Shown here: positions 45,990 through 55,879 of the stretch, in pieces
Layout of the letters: every line of letters starts with the position of its first letter
Numbering within the stretch: position 1 is the first letter of the stretch
From: Anthoceros angustus
Lineage: Eukaryota; Streptophyta; Anthocerotopsida; Anthocerotales; Anthocerotaceae
Assembly (NCBI GenBank): GCA_010909165.1
Contig: MU008160.1
Span: 682,001 to 746,000 of the forward strand
Length of the DNA: 64,000 bases
Direction of reading: 5' to 3'
Program-made: the position numbers and the translations under genes
Notes under the pieces: model-generated
Database searches by the model: none
Seen by the model: the letters and a program-made list of their open reading frames with translations, nothing else
Told to the model about the DNA's origin: nothing

Positions 45990-46568
45990 TACTCACAGTC
46001 TCTCAGTTCTTGGAAAAACCTGGCAAGGAGCACTGGAGAGCTGTTAAGCGTATCCTGCATTACCTTAAAGGAACCTCAACATATGGATTGTGCTATAGAG
46101 GGGACTCATCAGCCTCACTAGTCACCTTGCAAGGCTATCTTGGTGATTGGCTCTGAGATCACGATGGCCGTAGATCTCTCTGTATTGTTTCTTCCTCTCA
46201 GATGCAGTTGTCAACTGGAGTTCGAAGAAGCAAGTATCATTGGCCTTGTCCTCTACTGAGGTGGAATACAAGGCATTAACAGATTCCTAAGGAGGCGAGA
46301 ATGGGGAGAGGAGTTTCCTCCAAGGGCTCACTTTCTCACAGTCGGAGCCTACCACCATCTTCTGTGATAACCAGTCCACAATTGCTTTGGTGGGGAATCC
46401 TTGTTTCCATGCACGCACGAAACATATAGAAATTCAGCACCATTTCGTGCGTCATTCAGTTGAGAGAAAAGTTGTCAGGATAGAGTATATTTCCACAAAA
46501 TTGAATGCAGCCGATCTGCTTACAAAAGCCTTGCCTACTGCTAAGCACATATTTCACTTAGAGTAGAT
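45990..46568 (+). pseudogene. Copia-2 RT end and RNase H remnant
   Basis: Reads QFLEKPGKEHWRAVKRILHY, LKGTSTYGLCYRGDSSASL and then decayed RNase H (SWCQTGDWL-like, SSTEVEYKALTDS and PTTIFCDNQSTIALVGNPCF across frames). It ends with ARTKHIEIQHHFVR and ADLLTKALPTAKHIFHL. This is the C-terminal part missing from copia-2 after 30225. Several stops are present, so it is inactive. Confidence 0.85.
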
Positions 46569-47120
46569 GGGACTAGTGGATTACCTCACTCTTCCTTCAT
46601 CCTCCTCATAGGAGACTGACTAGGGGACCACAGTCGTAGGTCATCCATGCTTGGGATCTGTTAGCCTGCACCTCTGGTTACCCCACGTTTGTTTTTTAGT
46701 TGGCAGTCTGTGGCGGATGAAGCTTTCCTTCCTATCTAATCGCCACTTGCTGCTGGCCTTAATCTGGCAACGGGATATTGGCAGCCTGTGCCAATCTTCT
46801 CCTTAGCTCAGGTTGTCTGTATGCAGCCCTCTATGTCTTCTTCGGCACCGCTGGCGGCTTCACTGCTATGGAGAATGCTACCTGAATATCCCACCCTGCC
46901 AAACAATATGCTTGTTCGGTTGCGTACTGCGTCCAGGGATCCTCTGCTCCGTCTGATGTTGTCCGTCTACGTGCGCGCCTCTTCTGCTCTTGCTCCCAGT
47001 ACTTGATGAGGAGGAAAATGCTACGGCCAGGGCGCAGACTGATAACGCGAGGTGGAGGCTTCTCGTCATCGTTCTCAGCCAGCTATGTTTGCTTGTTAGC
47101 GTGTCGTGGTTAAGGGGGTG
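46569..47120 (+). other. Copia-2 3' untranslated region and polypurine tract
   Basis: Non-coding sequence after RNase H with the polypurine tract TTAAGGGGGTG at 47110-47120 directly before the LTR. Open frames here are short and show no conserved motif. Confidence 0.7.
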
Positions 47121-47340
47121 TGTTGAAACCCTAGCGGACTGGGTTACTGTAACCACGTCACTTGGGATAGATACATAGCTTATGTTAAGGGTTATTTAAG
47201 TATAGCTATAACCCTAGAATGAATAGACACGTACTTACACAATTTTGTATATGAGACGCTTTGCTATTATTGGTAATCATTCTGCTTTGCATATGCTTTA
47301 GTAGCTTCAGCCTCTATCGCAGGCTCGACACAAATTGTCA
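47121..47340 (+). repeat. Copia-2 3' LTR
   Basis: 220 bases, TGTTGAAACCC to AATTGTCA, partner of 25029-25248. Followed by AAGCC (47341-47345), the right half of the target-site duplication. Confidence 0.95.
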
Positions 47341-47546
47341 AAGCCCTTAGCACACAACCTAATGGGGTAATCATTTACTATCTTTGTGTATTGTATGTCT
47401 TAGCCCTTACCTCTGTCCAATATGGTGTTGTCATGGTGTAAATTCTTATCTTGCCACTAACCACATGAAAACAATTTTGAGCAATTCAGCAACCAGCACA
47501 TTCGACGCAACGTTCAGGTTAGTAGGTACCTAAAGAAAGGTGGAAA

Positions 47547-47966
47547 TTATATTTGCCAACCTCCCAATTGGCGTTGCAGGTGCTCCATGCGTTCGTTGTT
47601 TATGTTGAGAACGACGACGTCGGGTGGACAAATAAAGCAACAACGGCACACGAGAGGTTCGCCCCGAGGAAGCAACTTTCCAGTTAACCAAAGAGCATAA
47701 ACCCCGGAAAAGATTTTGGATGCAGATCTCCTGGCCATGAACAATAGCTCCCAAATCTCCGCCTCACCTTCGATATCTGGAAGCTTGCACTGCACACCCA
47801 CGGTCTTTACCTTGCAAAGGTTGAGTTGAATGGACAAGATCAATTCCCTTAGGACTAGAGAGCTGGACCGCATGTAGGCCTCGTCCGATTCGATCAAAGC
47901 GCTCAAGTATGGAAGAACTGCCCACAACGTGGAGATGATATCTGCCACATGCATCTCGGCAACCAC
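47547..47966 (-). CDS. Hypothetical protein fragment
   Basis: A 139-residue minus-strand open frame beginning MVAEMHVADIISTLWAVLPY. It has balanced composition with a helical, leucine-rich first half and a Cys-containing end (VCRCCFICPPDVVVLNINN). It has no repeat character and no domain I recognise. It could be an exon of a real gene or a remnant. Neighbours are copia-2 upstream and PPR sequence downstream. The rest of 47341-48600 shows no other supported feature. Confidence 0.3.
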   Translation of the reverse strand: MVAEMHVADIISTLWAVLPYLSALIESDEAYMRSSSLVLRELILSIQLNLCKVKTVGVQCKLPDIEGEAEIWELLFMARRSASKIFSGVYALWLTGKLLPRGEPLVCRCCFICPPDVVVLNINNERMEHLQRQLGGWQI

Positions 47967-48602
47967 TGGCTTTGCCCGTAGAGGCTTAATGGTCTAATAA
48001 TATTGCGAGACCAGGATCAGCTTTATAACATCACAAGGAGCAACACCCTACAAAGATATCACTACTATGGAGTACGGGGTGCCCAGATTCACAAAATAAG
48101 CAACACAACCCTAGCCCTAGGGCCCTTGTGTAGGAACTTAGGGTTGCGCCCTCTCCTTCCTACTATCCTACGAGGGAAGGGGCGCTAGATCCGAATGCGC
48201 GCAGTACTCTACATGCACTATATGCATATGATACATACATATGTGGTATTAAGAATGTAAGCCTCAAACCCGCAAAGGATATGTGCTTCATGCTCTTACG
48301 ATGGCACTTCCGTGGATAAGAAGATAAAGCTGCCCTGTAGCTGCCAGCAGCTCAGAGTGTGTTGTGCGTGTGGAAGGGGAAGGGGAATCGCCTTCATCGA
48401 TGGAGGGAAGGCCACACTCAAGAGTCGGAGGAAGGGAGATGTGGGGAGGCTGAGGGATGCTCTGCTTTCTTCCAAATGGGGTTTCAGTCACAGCAAGGCA
48501 TCCATAGGAGTGCCTCAGAATCATTGAAATCTAAAGGCGATACCTCTGCGATGCTTGTAAATCACCGCCGATAAAATTTCCTTCCTCTGCAATGCTTTTA
48601 AA

Positions 48603-49738
48603 TCACCGTTGATAAAATCTCCCACTGTGCCTCAAAGCATTAAAGCAGAAAGCATTTCTGCGTCCACACCAAGTGCCGAACTGTGCTTGTATGAGCACCA
48701 ATACGAACACCAATACAAAAAATCCCAGGCTGATCGTTCGCTTCAGCCAGGCTGTTGGTTTAGACTTAGCTTCGGCAATCAGTATAGACAACTGGACTCG
48801 ACGTTTACCCAGTTTGTCAACCAGCAGTCCTCTTTCGTCAATCAGGTTGTGCAGCTGCCTGCCCTTCTGTAAGGAACCAGTGCTTGCACAGGCCTTCGGA
48901 CGGAAGCACAAGTACAATGGTCATCCAAAATGAGGCCCTCCTGCTCCATTTGTCCATACAGAACAAGCGCCTCATGTCCAAGCCCTTGCTGGCAAACCCA
49001 GCCATCAGGAAGTCCACCACATTCTTTATATTCATGGTGTCAAAAACCTGGCGTGCATCTTTCAGTAAACAAGATTTTGCATACCCAGCCATCAGGTGTT
49101 CCATGTGACCACCTCCTTTGTCAAGAACCAGCCGTGCATCTTTCAGTTCACCACATTTTGCATACACGTCCACCACGGCAGGTACCAACAAACAGGTCAG
49201 GAGGTCTGCCACTGTGCAATCATCACAATGCACTTTCCTGCCCGATTCCAAGTTAGAGCAAATGCAGGAGCTTGAAGGGCAGCTACAAAGATGTGAGCAT
49301 CCGCCTTCACTCCTGACCTACACATCTCATCGTACAGTTGTATGGCCTCATTAGGTTTCCCGTGCTTAGCCTGTGCAGAGAATATGGGAACCGCATGATA
49401 ACATTTGATTTCCCCACCCTGGTGAGCGCATCCATGGCCTCCTCTAGAGCCTGCTTCCACGTGCATACATGCACAAGATATGGTTCCCCAGCTATGCATT
49501 CAAATGGTAGACAAGTTGACAGCCAGATCATGAACTCATCGCCCCACAACCAAATCCTTTTTAGCTGTATACTGGTCCACAGCCAAATCCTTCTTAGCTG
49601 TACACGGCTATAGCACCCGTGTAAAACAGAGACTGAGAAATGGCAGAGTCTGCTTGTGCCAGATCCAGGCTCCAGCGAACTCCGAAAGCTTCCCTTGCTG
49701 TCAAAACACGCTAAAGTTCCAGCCATTACAACGCCCAT
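48603..49738 (-). pseudogene. Truncated PPR gene copy
   Basis: A decayed relative of the intact PPR gene next to it, on the same strand. Minus frames give MGVVMAGTLACFDSKG, EEAMDALTRVGKSNVIM, SGVKADAHIFVAALQAPA, then MESGRKVHCDDCTVADL, VDVYAKCGELKDARLV, LLKDARQVFDTMNIKN and KACASTGSLQKGRQLH. The order matches residues about 290-640 of the intact protein. The two PDF repeats and the whole E/DYW part are absent, and frameshifts are frequent. Probably a tandem duplicate that decayed. Confidence 0.85.
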
Positions 49739-49952
49739 TCCCGGGGAGGAATGCCTGTGAGGCTCATGCTTGTCCGAAAGGCTCGACTTTGAAGGATTTT
49801 GATGACGCTAAGAGGTGGATTAGTGTTACCAAAGTATGTCCGTTCCTGTCTCAGTTTGGACAGGAATGGAGTTAAGAAATTGATTTCACCCCGAAGTGAA
49901 ATGCAATATCCTCTGGGGTACACACTTGCACACTGGCTTTTTCTTCATTACT

Positions 49953-52915
49953 TCATGGTCGACCCTTACAACTGCAAAAGCCATTTGTGAATCGATGCAC
50001 GCGGTACCCATCCCTTACAACAATGTCTCTCTGTTCAAGCCTTGACATGATCTCCGTAGAACTGTGACAGTCGCTGCACATGCGTAGATTCTTCGTTACA
50101 ACCAGACGTGTCCCACTCGGAGTGTTCAACAGACCATAAGCCAGAGCTAGCTTCTCAGCATGCCCACAAAGCACATCTTCCTTTTCCTTCTCACACAGTG
50201 GCTTCAACACCAACTTTGTGTGGGCTACATGGCCTCCCTCCTGTTTCAGACGAGCATTCGTGCGCTCTGCTTTCTGCGCAATGTCCTCCCTCCTTTCTCC
50301 CACCAGAAATTTGTGTACATGCTTATTCACCTCAATGCTCGCGACTGCAGGTTTCTTATTGGCTCTTGCTTCCATTCTCTGTGTTTCAATCCTGTCTACG
50401 TCGGTCCACCTACCTGCATCTGCGTAGGCATTGGCCATGAGCACATACGCAGATGCCCTCTGGGGGTCCAGCCTAACAATGCTCTCAAAACACCATGTCG
50501 CTCTGTTTATATCCCCGTGACTTTTGCAGGCATTCAACAAAGATGTCAAGCCCACAACATTACTTTGCCCCTCACATGAAAATAGCATCGTCTCTGCCTC
50601 ATCTAAAAGGCCTGCACGCCCAAGAAGGTCAATCATACAATTGTGATGCTCAATAGTAGGTTTGATGCCATGCAGTTCAGCCATGGAACCATAGAGCTTG
50701 CGACCCTCATGCACCAGTCCCACATGACTGCACGCTGCTAAAAGGCAAGTAAAAGTAGCATCATCAGGCATAATACCACAAACTAACATCTCCTCAAAAC
50801 AAGCTAGTGCTCTGAGACCATCATCACAAGCACCATACCCAGCTATTAGGGCATTCCATGTCACCACATCCTTTGCGCCCAAGCTGTCAAAAACCTCGCG
50901 TGCATCTTTCAATTCACCACATTTTGCATACATGTCCACCAAGCTGTTGCCCACCACTACATTATCCAGCATTCCTCTTTCAACGATCTGTGAGTGCAGC
51001 CGCCTGCCCTTCTGTAAGGCACCAGTGCTTGCACAGGCCCTTAGAAGGCAAGCAAAAGTGACATGATTAGCCAAACCAGCCCCTCCTGCTCCATTTGTTC
51101 AAACACAACAAGCGCCTCATGGCCGAGTCCTTGCTGTGCATACCCAGCAATCAGGGCAGTCCATGTCACCACATCCTTTGTGGCCAAGCTGTCAAAAACC
51201 TGGCGTGCATCTTCCAGTTCACCACATTTTGCATACATGTCCACCAGGCAGGTGCCCACCAGTACGTTATCCAGCAGTCCTCTCTCCACAATCTGTGAGT
51301 GCAGCTGCCTGCCCTTCTGTAAGGCACCAGTGCTTGCACAGGCCTTCAGAAGGCAAGCAAAAGTAACATGGTTAGCCACAATCAGGCCCTCCTGCTCCAT
51401 TCGTTCATACACAACAAGTGCCTCTTGGCTGAGCCCTTGCTGTGCATACCCAGCAATCAGCGCCGTCCATGTCACCACATCCTTTTTTGCCATCCTTTCA
51501 AAAGCCTGGCGTGCATCTTCCAATACGCCACATTTTGCATACATATCAACCAAGCAGTTGCCAACAAACAAGTTGGAAGTAATGCCACTGCGCAATACAT
51601 CACAGTGAACTTTCCTGCCAGATTCCAAGTCAGCGGCCAAAGCACAAGCTTGCAGTGCAGCTATAAAAACGTGAGCATCTGCCTTCACTCCTGACCTGCG
51701 CATCTCATGGTACAGTTGGATGGCCTCATAAGGTTTCCCATGCTTAGCGTATGCGGAGATTATGGAAGACCACATGAAGGCATCTGGTTTGCCCACCCTT
51801 GTGAGCACATCCATGGCCTCCTGCAGACTACCTCCACATGCATACATGCGCAAGATATGGTTCCCCAAGTATGCATTTGACTCGTACCCAAGTTTGACAG
51901 TGAGATCATGAACTCGTCGGCCCACAACCAAATCATTCTTCGCTGTACACTGTTTTATCACGGTGTACAACAGAGACTGAGAAACAGTAGAGTCTCTCTG
52001 CGCCAGAGACTCCAGGGCTCCAACGGCCTCAGCAAGCTTCCCCTGCTGACACAACATGCTCACGGTTCCAGCCGTTACGACGCCCATTTCTGCCGCTGCA
52101 GGCGTCCCAGATTCAGGCTTGTCCTGCGAGATGGACTTGGAAGGAGAGGCACCATGACCCATCTGCATATCCAAGAAGACGAGCTGCTCATCAACCCAAG
52201 CTGGCTTAAAAAGATTGTTTAACCAAAGGACCTCGCCGGACACCTTCCGCCGGAAATCGGGCGAACGGGAGCTCTTCTTATCTCGTCTGTTGTCCCACCA
52301 CATGGTAGGTTCCAGAAAAAATTGTTGCCACAAGTGCTCCTGCTCCTGGAGACGACCATCACTGGAAAACCCGTCCCGAGCCACACGTTTGATGGGAAGT
52401 GGATGTGCAGGGCTCCTTACACTGCTACACATGGAACCCATATCCGATACTTCACGCCTGCCGGGTTCAGGCTCATCCGAATATCTGGACTTAGAAGGAG
52501 AGGCACCATGACCCACCTGCATATCCAAGTGAACGAGCTGCTCATCAACCCAAGCTGGCTTGAACACGTTGTTTAACCACAGGACCTCGCCGGACCTCTT
52601 CCGCCGGAAGTCAGGAATAGGGGAGATATTCGTATGTCGTCTGTTGTCCCACCACTCGCTAGGGTCCAGAAAGAATTGTTGCCACAAGTGCTCCTGCTCC
52701 TGCTCCTGGCGACGACCATCGTTGGAAAACCCGTGCCCGCCCACACATTTTATCGAAAGTTGAAGTGCTGGGCTCCTTACACTGCTGCACTTGGAGGCTT
52801 CGTTTGCCAGGGGTTGACCCCCTAGAGTGAGGTGAGCGGGAGCTCCTGGTAGAATCCCTGCGCACGCACCAATGTGCTGGGTCGACATGGGGTCCAGTTG
52901 CCATAATGTTGCCAT
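49953..52915 (-). CDS. PPR-DYW protein, KP/GRP type, with two PDF motifs; one frameshift
   Basis: A single-exon plant organelle RNA-editing factor of about 990 residues. From the start at 52915 come two copies of a 116-residue unit (residues about 41-140 and 160-262). Each holds HLWQQFFL, WWDNRR, PDFRRK, SGEVLWLNN and KPAWVDEQLV, the PDF motif of organellar OSB proteins. PLS-type PPRs follow (MYACGG, MYAKCGVLEDARQA, MYAKCGELEDARQV), then E motifs and a DYW-like domain. That domain keeps HAEKLALAYGLL (HxE) and CSDCH zinc ligands, has KKPAVASIEV in place of the PG box, and ends GFCSCKGRP with stop at 49953. At about 51073 one base is missing, splitting the frame into 624 and 373 codons. Recent pseudogene or sequencing error. 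Acts in plastid or mitochondrion by inference. Confidence 0.9.
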
Positions 52916-53387
52916 TGTTGTTGAGGGACCGGTGTCCGAAGATGAGCCAGTGGCGACCTGATAAGAACTGGAATACTTCAGCCCGATTCTTCGCGAACGA
53001 CAACTGGGAAGGGTTTAGGAGTTAGTGTTCATGACGGAGAGAAAGGGACACGGGACGAGGCACCTCAGGGCGGACTCCACCGAATACAACCTACACACAG
53101 TGGGAAGGTTTTCCTTCCAGCGTGACACTGGCCATTACAAGATCTTCAAGGGGAGCTGGCCAGCATGGAGCTTTCCGTCCAGAGCTGGATCCGCCACACC
53201 CAGAAGGGGGCCAGCTTCTTGCATCTGCCACACCCAGTCCAGGAGCTATATTCGTGTTTGGGGATTTGCGGTCTCATGCCGCACGCCACATCCAGCGACA
53301 AAACCCTGACAAGGGGTCAGGCACGCCTGAGCCCTAAACTTCGAAGCGTGTTCATGGCGACGGCCGGCCTGTTCCTTGGACTTTGGG
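52916..53387. other. Upstream region of the PPR gene
   Basis: No coding region supported. It contains the repeated word GCCACACCCAG (53194 and 53229, 35 bases apart). It would hold the PPR promoter, which I cannot define. Confidence 0.4.
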
Positions 53388-53395
53388 GTCCAAGG

Positions 53396-53820
53396 CAGGG
53401 TGTCATTTTGACCGAGTACTAGCTCAGTCCCCGGGACCGCCTAGCCTGGCTACGCTCGGTCCCGGACCGAGCAGGGACCGTGCCTTTTTGCGACCCTTGG
53501 TCATTAAATATAATAAATATTAAATAAATAATTTATAAATAATAATATAAAAGACTGCAGACTGCGGAGTCCGCAGATTGCAGCCCAGCCGGCAGATTGC
53601 AAACTGCGTCCATGATAAGATGTCCATGTGTCCATAATAAATATAAGTCCTTGGATATAAAATTAAGTAATTTATTAATTTTAAACCGAACCTTTTATGA
53701 ACCCTCGGTCCCCAAGGGTAATAGGGGACCGAGGGTGGGACTGACTCTTGAAGAACCTCCGGTCCCATGTTTTTAACACATGCCGACCGGGACAGCTGGG
53801 ACGGTCAAAATGACACCCTG
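53396..53820. mobile_element. hAT-type MITE, 425 bp, intact ends
   Basis: Terminal inverted repeats CAGGGTGTCATTTTGACCG (53396-53414) and its exact complement (53802-53820), 19 of 19. They are flanked by a perfect 8-base target duplication GTCCAAGG (53388-53395 and 53821-53828). Eight-base duplications and CAGGG ends define the hAT superfamily. It has no coding capacity. The interior holds a 12-base stem CCCTCGGTCCCC/GGGGACCGAGGG (53702-53735) and the palindrome GCTCGGTCC-C-GGACCGAGC at 53455-53473. Confidence 0.95.
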
Positions 53821-54002
53821 GTCCAAGGCGCCTAGCTTGTCCCCGCAGAGAATGCAGAGTTTCAGACGTCAGAAAGCCACCGCTCAAGATCTCAATCTCC
53901 GAAGCAATCAATGCTTCGCGCGTGTGAAATCTGGCGTGCCTCGCCCATCACGATTCTCTCTCATCATGGTATACTTTAAACGCAACACCATGTACCGGTT
54001 CA

Positions 54003-54086
54003 TACAGGATGTCACTGCCGTATTTTGCCCAGCATGTCACTGCCGTATTTTGCCCAGCATGTCACTGCCGTATTTTGCCCAGCATG
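54003..54086 (+). repeat. 25/26-bp triplicate near the MITE
   Basis: GTCACTGCCGTATTTTGCCC followed by AGCAT occurs three times in a row. The tandem partner at 55681-55756 shows the same array with indels (GTCACGCCAGTATTTTGCCC, GTCACTGTATTTTGCCC, GTCACCGCCAGATTTGCCC). The rest of 53829-54215 is unassigned. Confidence 0.85.
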
Positions 54087-54219
54087 GCACAACCCTAGTA
54101 TGCGCACCCACCACAACAAGGTTGTGCTGTAAACCAACCATGCTTGATTTTAGAACCGAGCGGAGAGTATGAATTGAGCGCGGGGTGTTTCAAACTAAAG
54201 ACGGAAGGTGAGCGATCGT

Positions 54220-55078
54220 TGGAAGCGAAGGCGGAGGCGCGGGGCGGGAGGCCGCGGACGGGCGAGGAGGCCGCGGACGGGCGAGGAGGCCGCGGACGGG
54301 CGAGGAGGCCGCGGACGGGCGAGGAGGGCGAGGACGGGAGGGAGGGCACGGGCCAGGAGGAGGAGGGCGCGGGAGGCCGCGGTGGTGGGGAGGCCGCGGG
54401 CGGGAGGCCGCGGGCGGGCAGGCCACCCTCTTGCGGGAGGCAGGCGGGCGGGGCGAGCCACCCTCTCGCAGCAGCCGCCTCGCGGGAGGCCGTGGGTGGG
54501 CGGCGGGCCTGGGCCACCTCTTGCGGGAAGCCGCGGTGGTGGGGAGGCCGCGGGCGGGGCGAGCCACCCTCTGCGGGAGGCCGCGACAGCGGAAGGCCGC
54601 TGTCTCGCGGGAAGCGCGATCGCCCGCCCGCCTCGGGGGAGGCCGTGGGTGGGCGGGCAGCCGCCTCGAGGCCACCCTCTGCGGGAAGCCGCGGTGGTGG
54701 GGAGGCCGCGGGCGGCGGGCAGGCCACCCTCTGGGAGGCCGCTGGGAGGCCGCGACGGGCGAGGAGGCCGCGGGCGGGAGGCCGTGGGTGGGCGGGCAGC
54801 CGCCTGGGCCACCTCTTGCAGGGAGGCCACGGGTGGTGGGGAGGCAGCAGGCGGGCGGGGCGAGCCACCCTCTGGGAGGCCGCGGGCGGGAGGCCGCGAC
54901 GGGCGAGGAGGCCGCGGACGGGCGAGGAGGCCGCGACGGGCGAGGAGGCCGCGGACGGCGAGGAGGCCGCGGACGGGCGGGAGGCCGCGACGGGCGAGGA
55001 GGCCGCGGGCGGGCAGGCCACCCTCTGGGAGGCCGCGGGCGGGAGGCCGCGGACGGGCGAGGAGGCCGCGGACGGGCA
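54220..55078 (+). repeat. GC-rich minisatellite, 19-bp unit, array 1
   Basis: The core unit GAGGAGGCCGCGGACGGGC (19 bases) is perfect in the first copies from about 54265 and in copies near 54905 and 55055. Between them are variants with GCCACCCTCTGCGGGAGGC and GTGGGTGGGCGGGCAGCCGC. All six frames stay open for hundreds of codons only because of the composition. The G-rich plus strand has many GGG runs and could form G-quadruplexes. Confidence 0.9.
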
Positions 55079-55081
55079 AGG

Positions 55082-55497
55082 CAGGGTGTCATTTTGACCG
55101 AGTACTAGCTCAGTCCCTGGACCGCCTAGTTTGGCTACGCTCGGTCCCGGACCGAGCAGGGACTGTGCCTTTTGCGACCCTTGGTCATTAAATATAATAA
55201 ATATTAAATAATAATTTATAAATAATAATATAAAAGACTGCAGACTGGAGTCCGCAGATTGCAGCCCAGCGGCAGAATTGCAAACTGCGTCCATGATAAG
55301 ATGTCCATGTGTCCATAATAAATATAAGTCCTTGGATATAAAATTAAGTAATTTATTAATTTTAAACCGAACCTTTATGAACCCTCGGTCCCCAAGGGTA
55401 ATAGGGGACCGAGGGTGGGACTGACTCTTGAAGAACCTCCGGTCCCATGTTTTTAACACATGCCGACCGGGACAGCTGGGACGGTCAAAATGACACC
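55082..55497. mobile_element. hAT-type MITE, tandem second copy
   Basis: Matches 53396-53820 throughout with small deletions. The left end CAGGGTGTCATTTTGACCG is intact but preceded by minisatellite sequence (ACGGGCAAGG) instead of GTCCAAGG. The right end is shortened (GACACC then GGGTCCAAGG). The copy therefore arose by tandem duplication of MITE plus minisatellite, not by a second transposition. Confidence 0.9.
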
Positions 55498-55879
55498 GGG
55501 TCCAAGGCGCCTAGCTTGTCCCTGCAGAGGAATGTGTATAGAGTTTGACGTCCGCAGGCCTTCGCACTGATCAATCTCCGGCAATCAATGCTTCACGGTG
55601 AACTGGCGTGCCCGCCCCATCACGATTCTCTCTCATCATGGTATACTTTAAACGCAACACCATGTACCGGTTCATACAGGATGTCACGCCAGTATTTTGC
55701 CCAAAGATGTCACTGTATTTTGCCCAGCATGTCACCGCCAGATTTGCCCAAAGATGGCACAACCCTAGTCGCACCCACCACAACAAGGTTGTCTGTAAAC
55801 CAACCATGCTTGATTTTAGAACCGGCGAGAGTATGAATTGAGCGCGGTGTTTCAAACTAAAGACTTCCGGAAGGAGCGA

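Larger units (their letters stand above)
25029..47340 (+). mobile_element. Copia-2: Ty1/copia element split by nested insertions
   Basis: Left LTR 25029-25248 and right LTR 47121-47340 are both 220 bases, start TGTTGAAACCC and end TTGTCA. They are flanked by a perfect 5-base duplication AAGCC (25024-25028 and 47341-47345). The PBS follows the left LTR, and the polypurine run TTAAGGGGGTG precedes the right one. The interior is interrupted by gypsy-3 (30226-45989), which itself contains copia-3. The tandem duplication adds a third LTR copy at 26803-27011. The RT core is missing. Confidence 0.95.

Noticed and set aside
54095-55459. Open frames of 200-450 codons on both strands in GC-rich DNA
   Set aside because: All frames are open at once and translate to Pro/Arg or Gly/Arg repeats of the 19-bp minisatellite; composition explains them.
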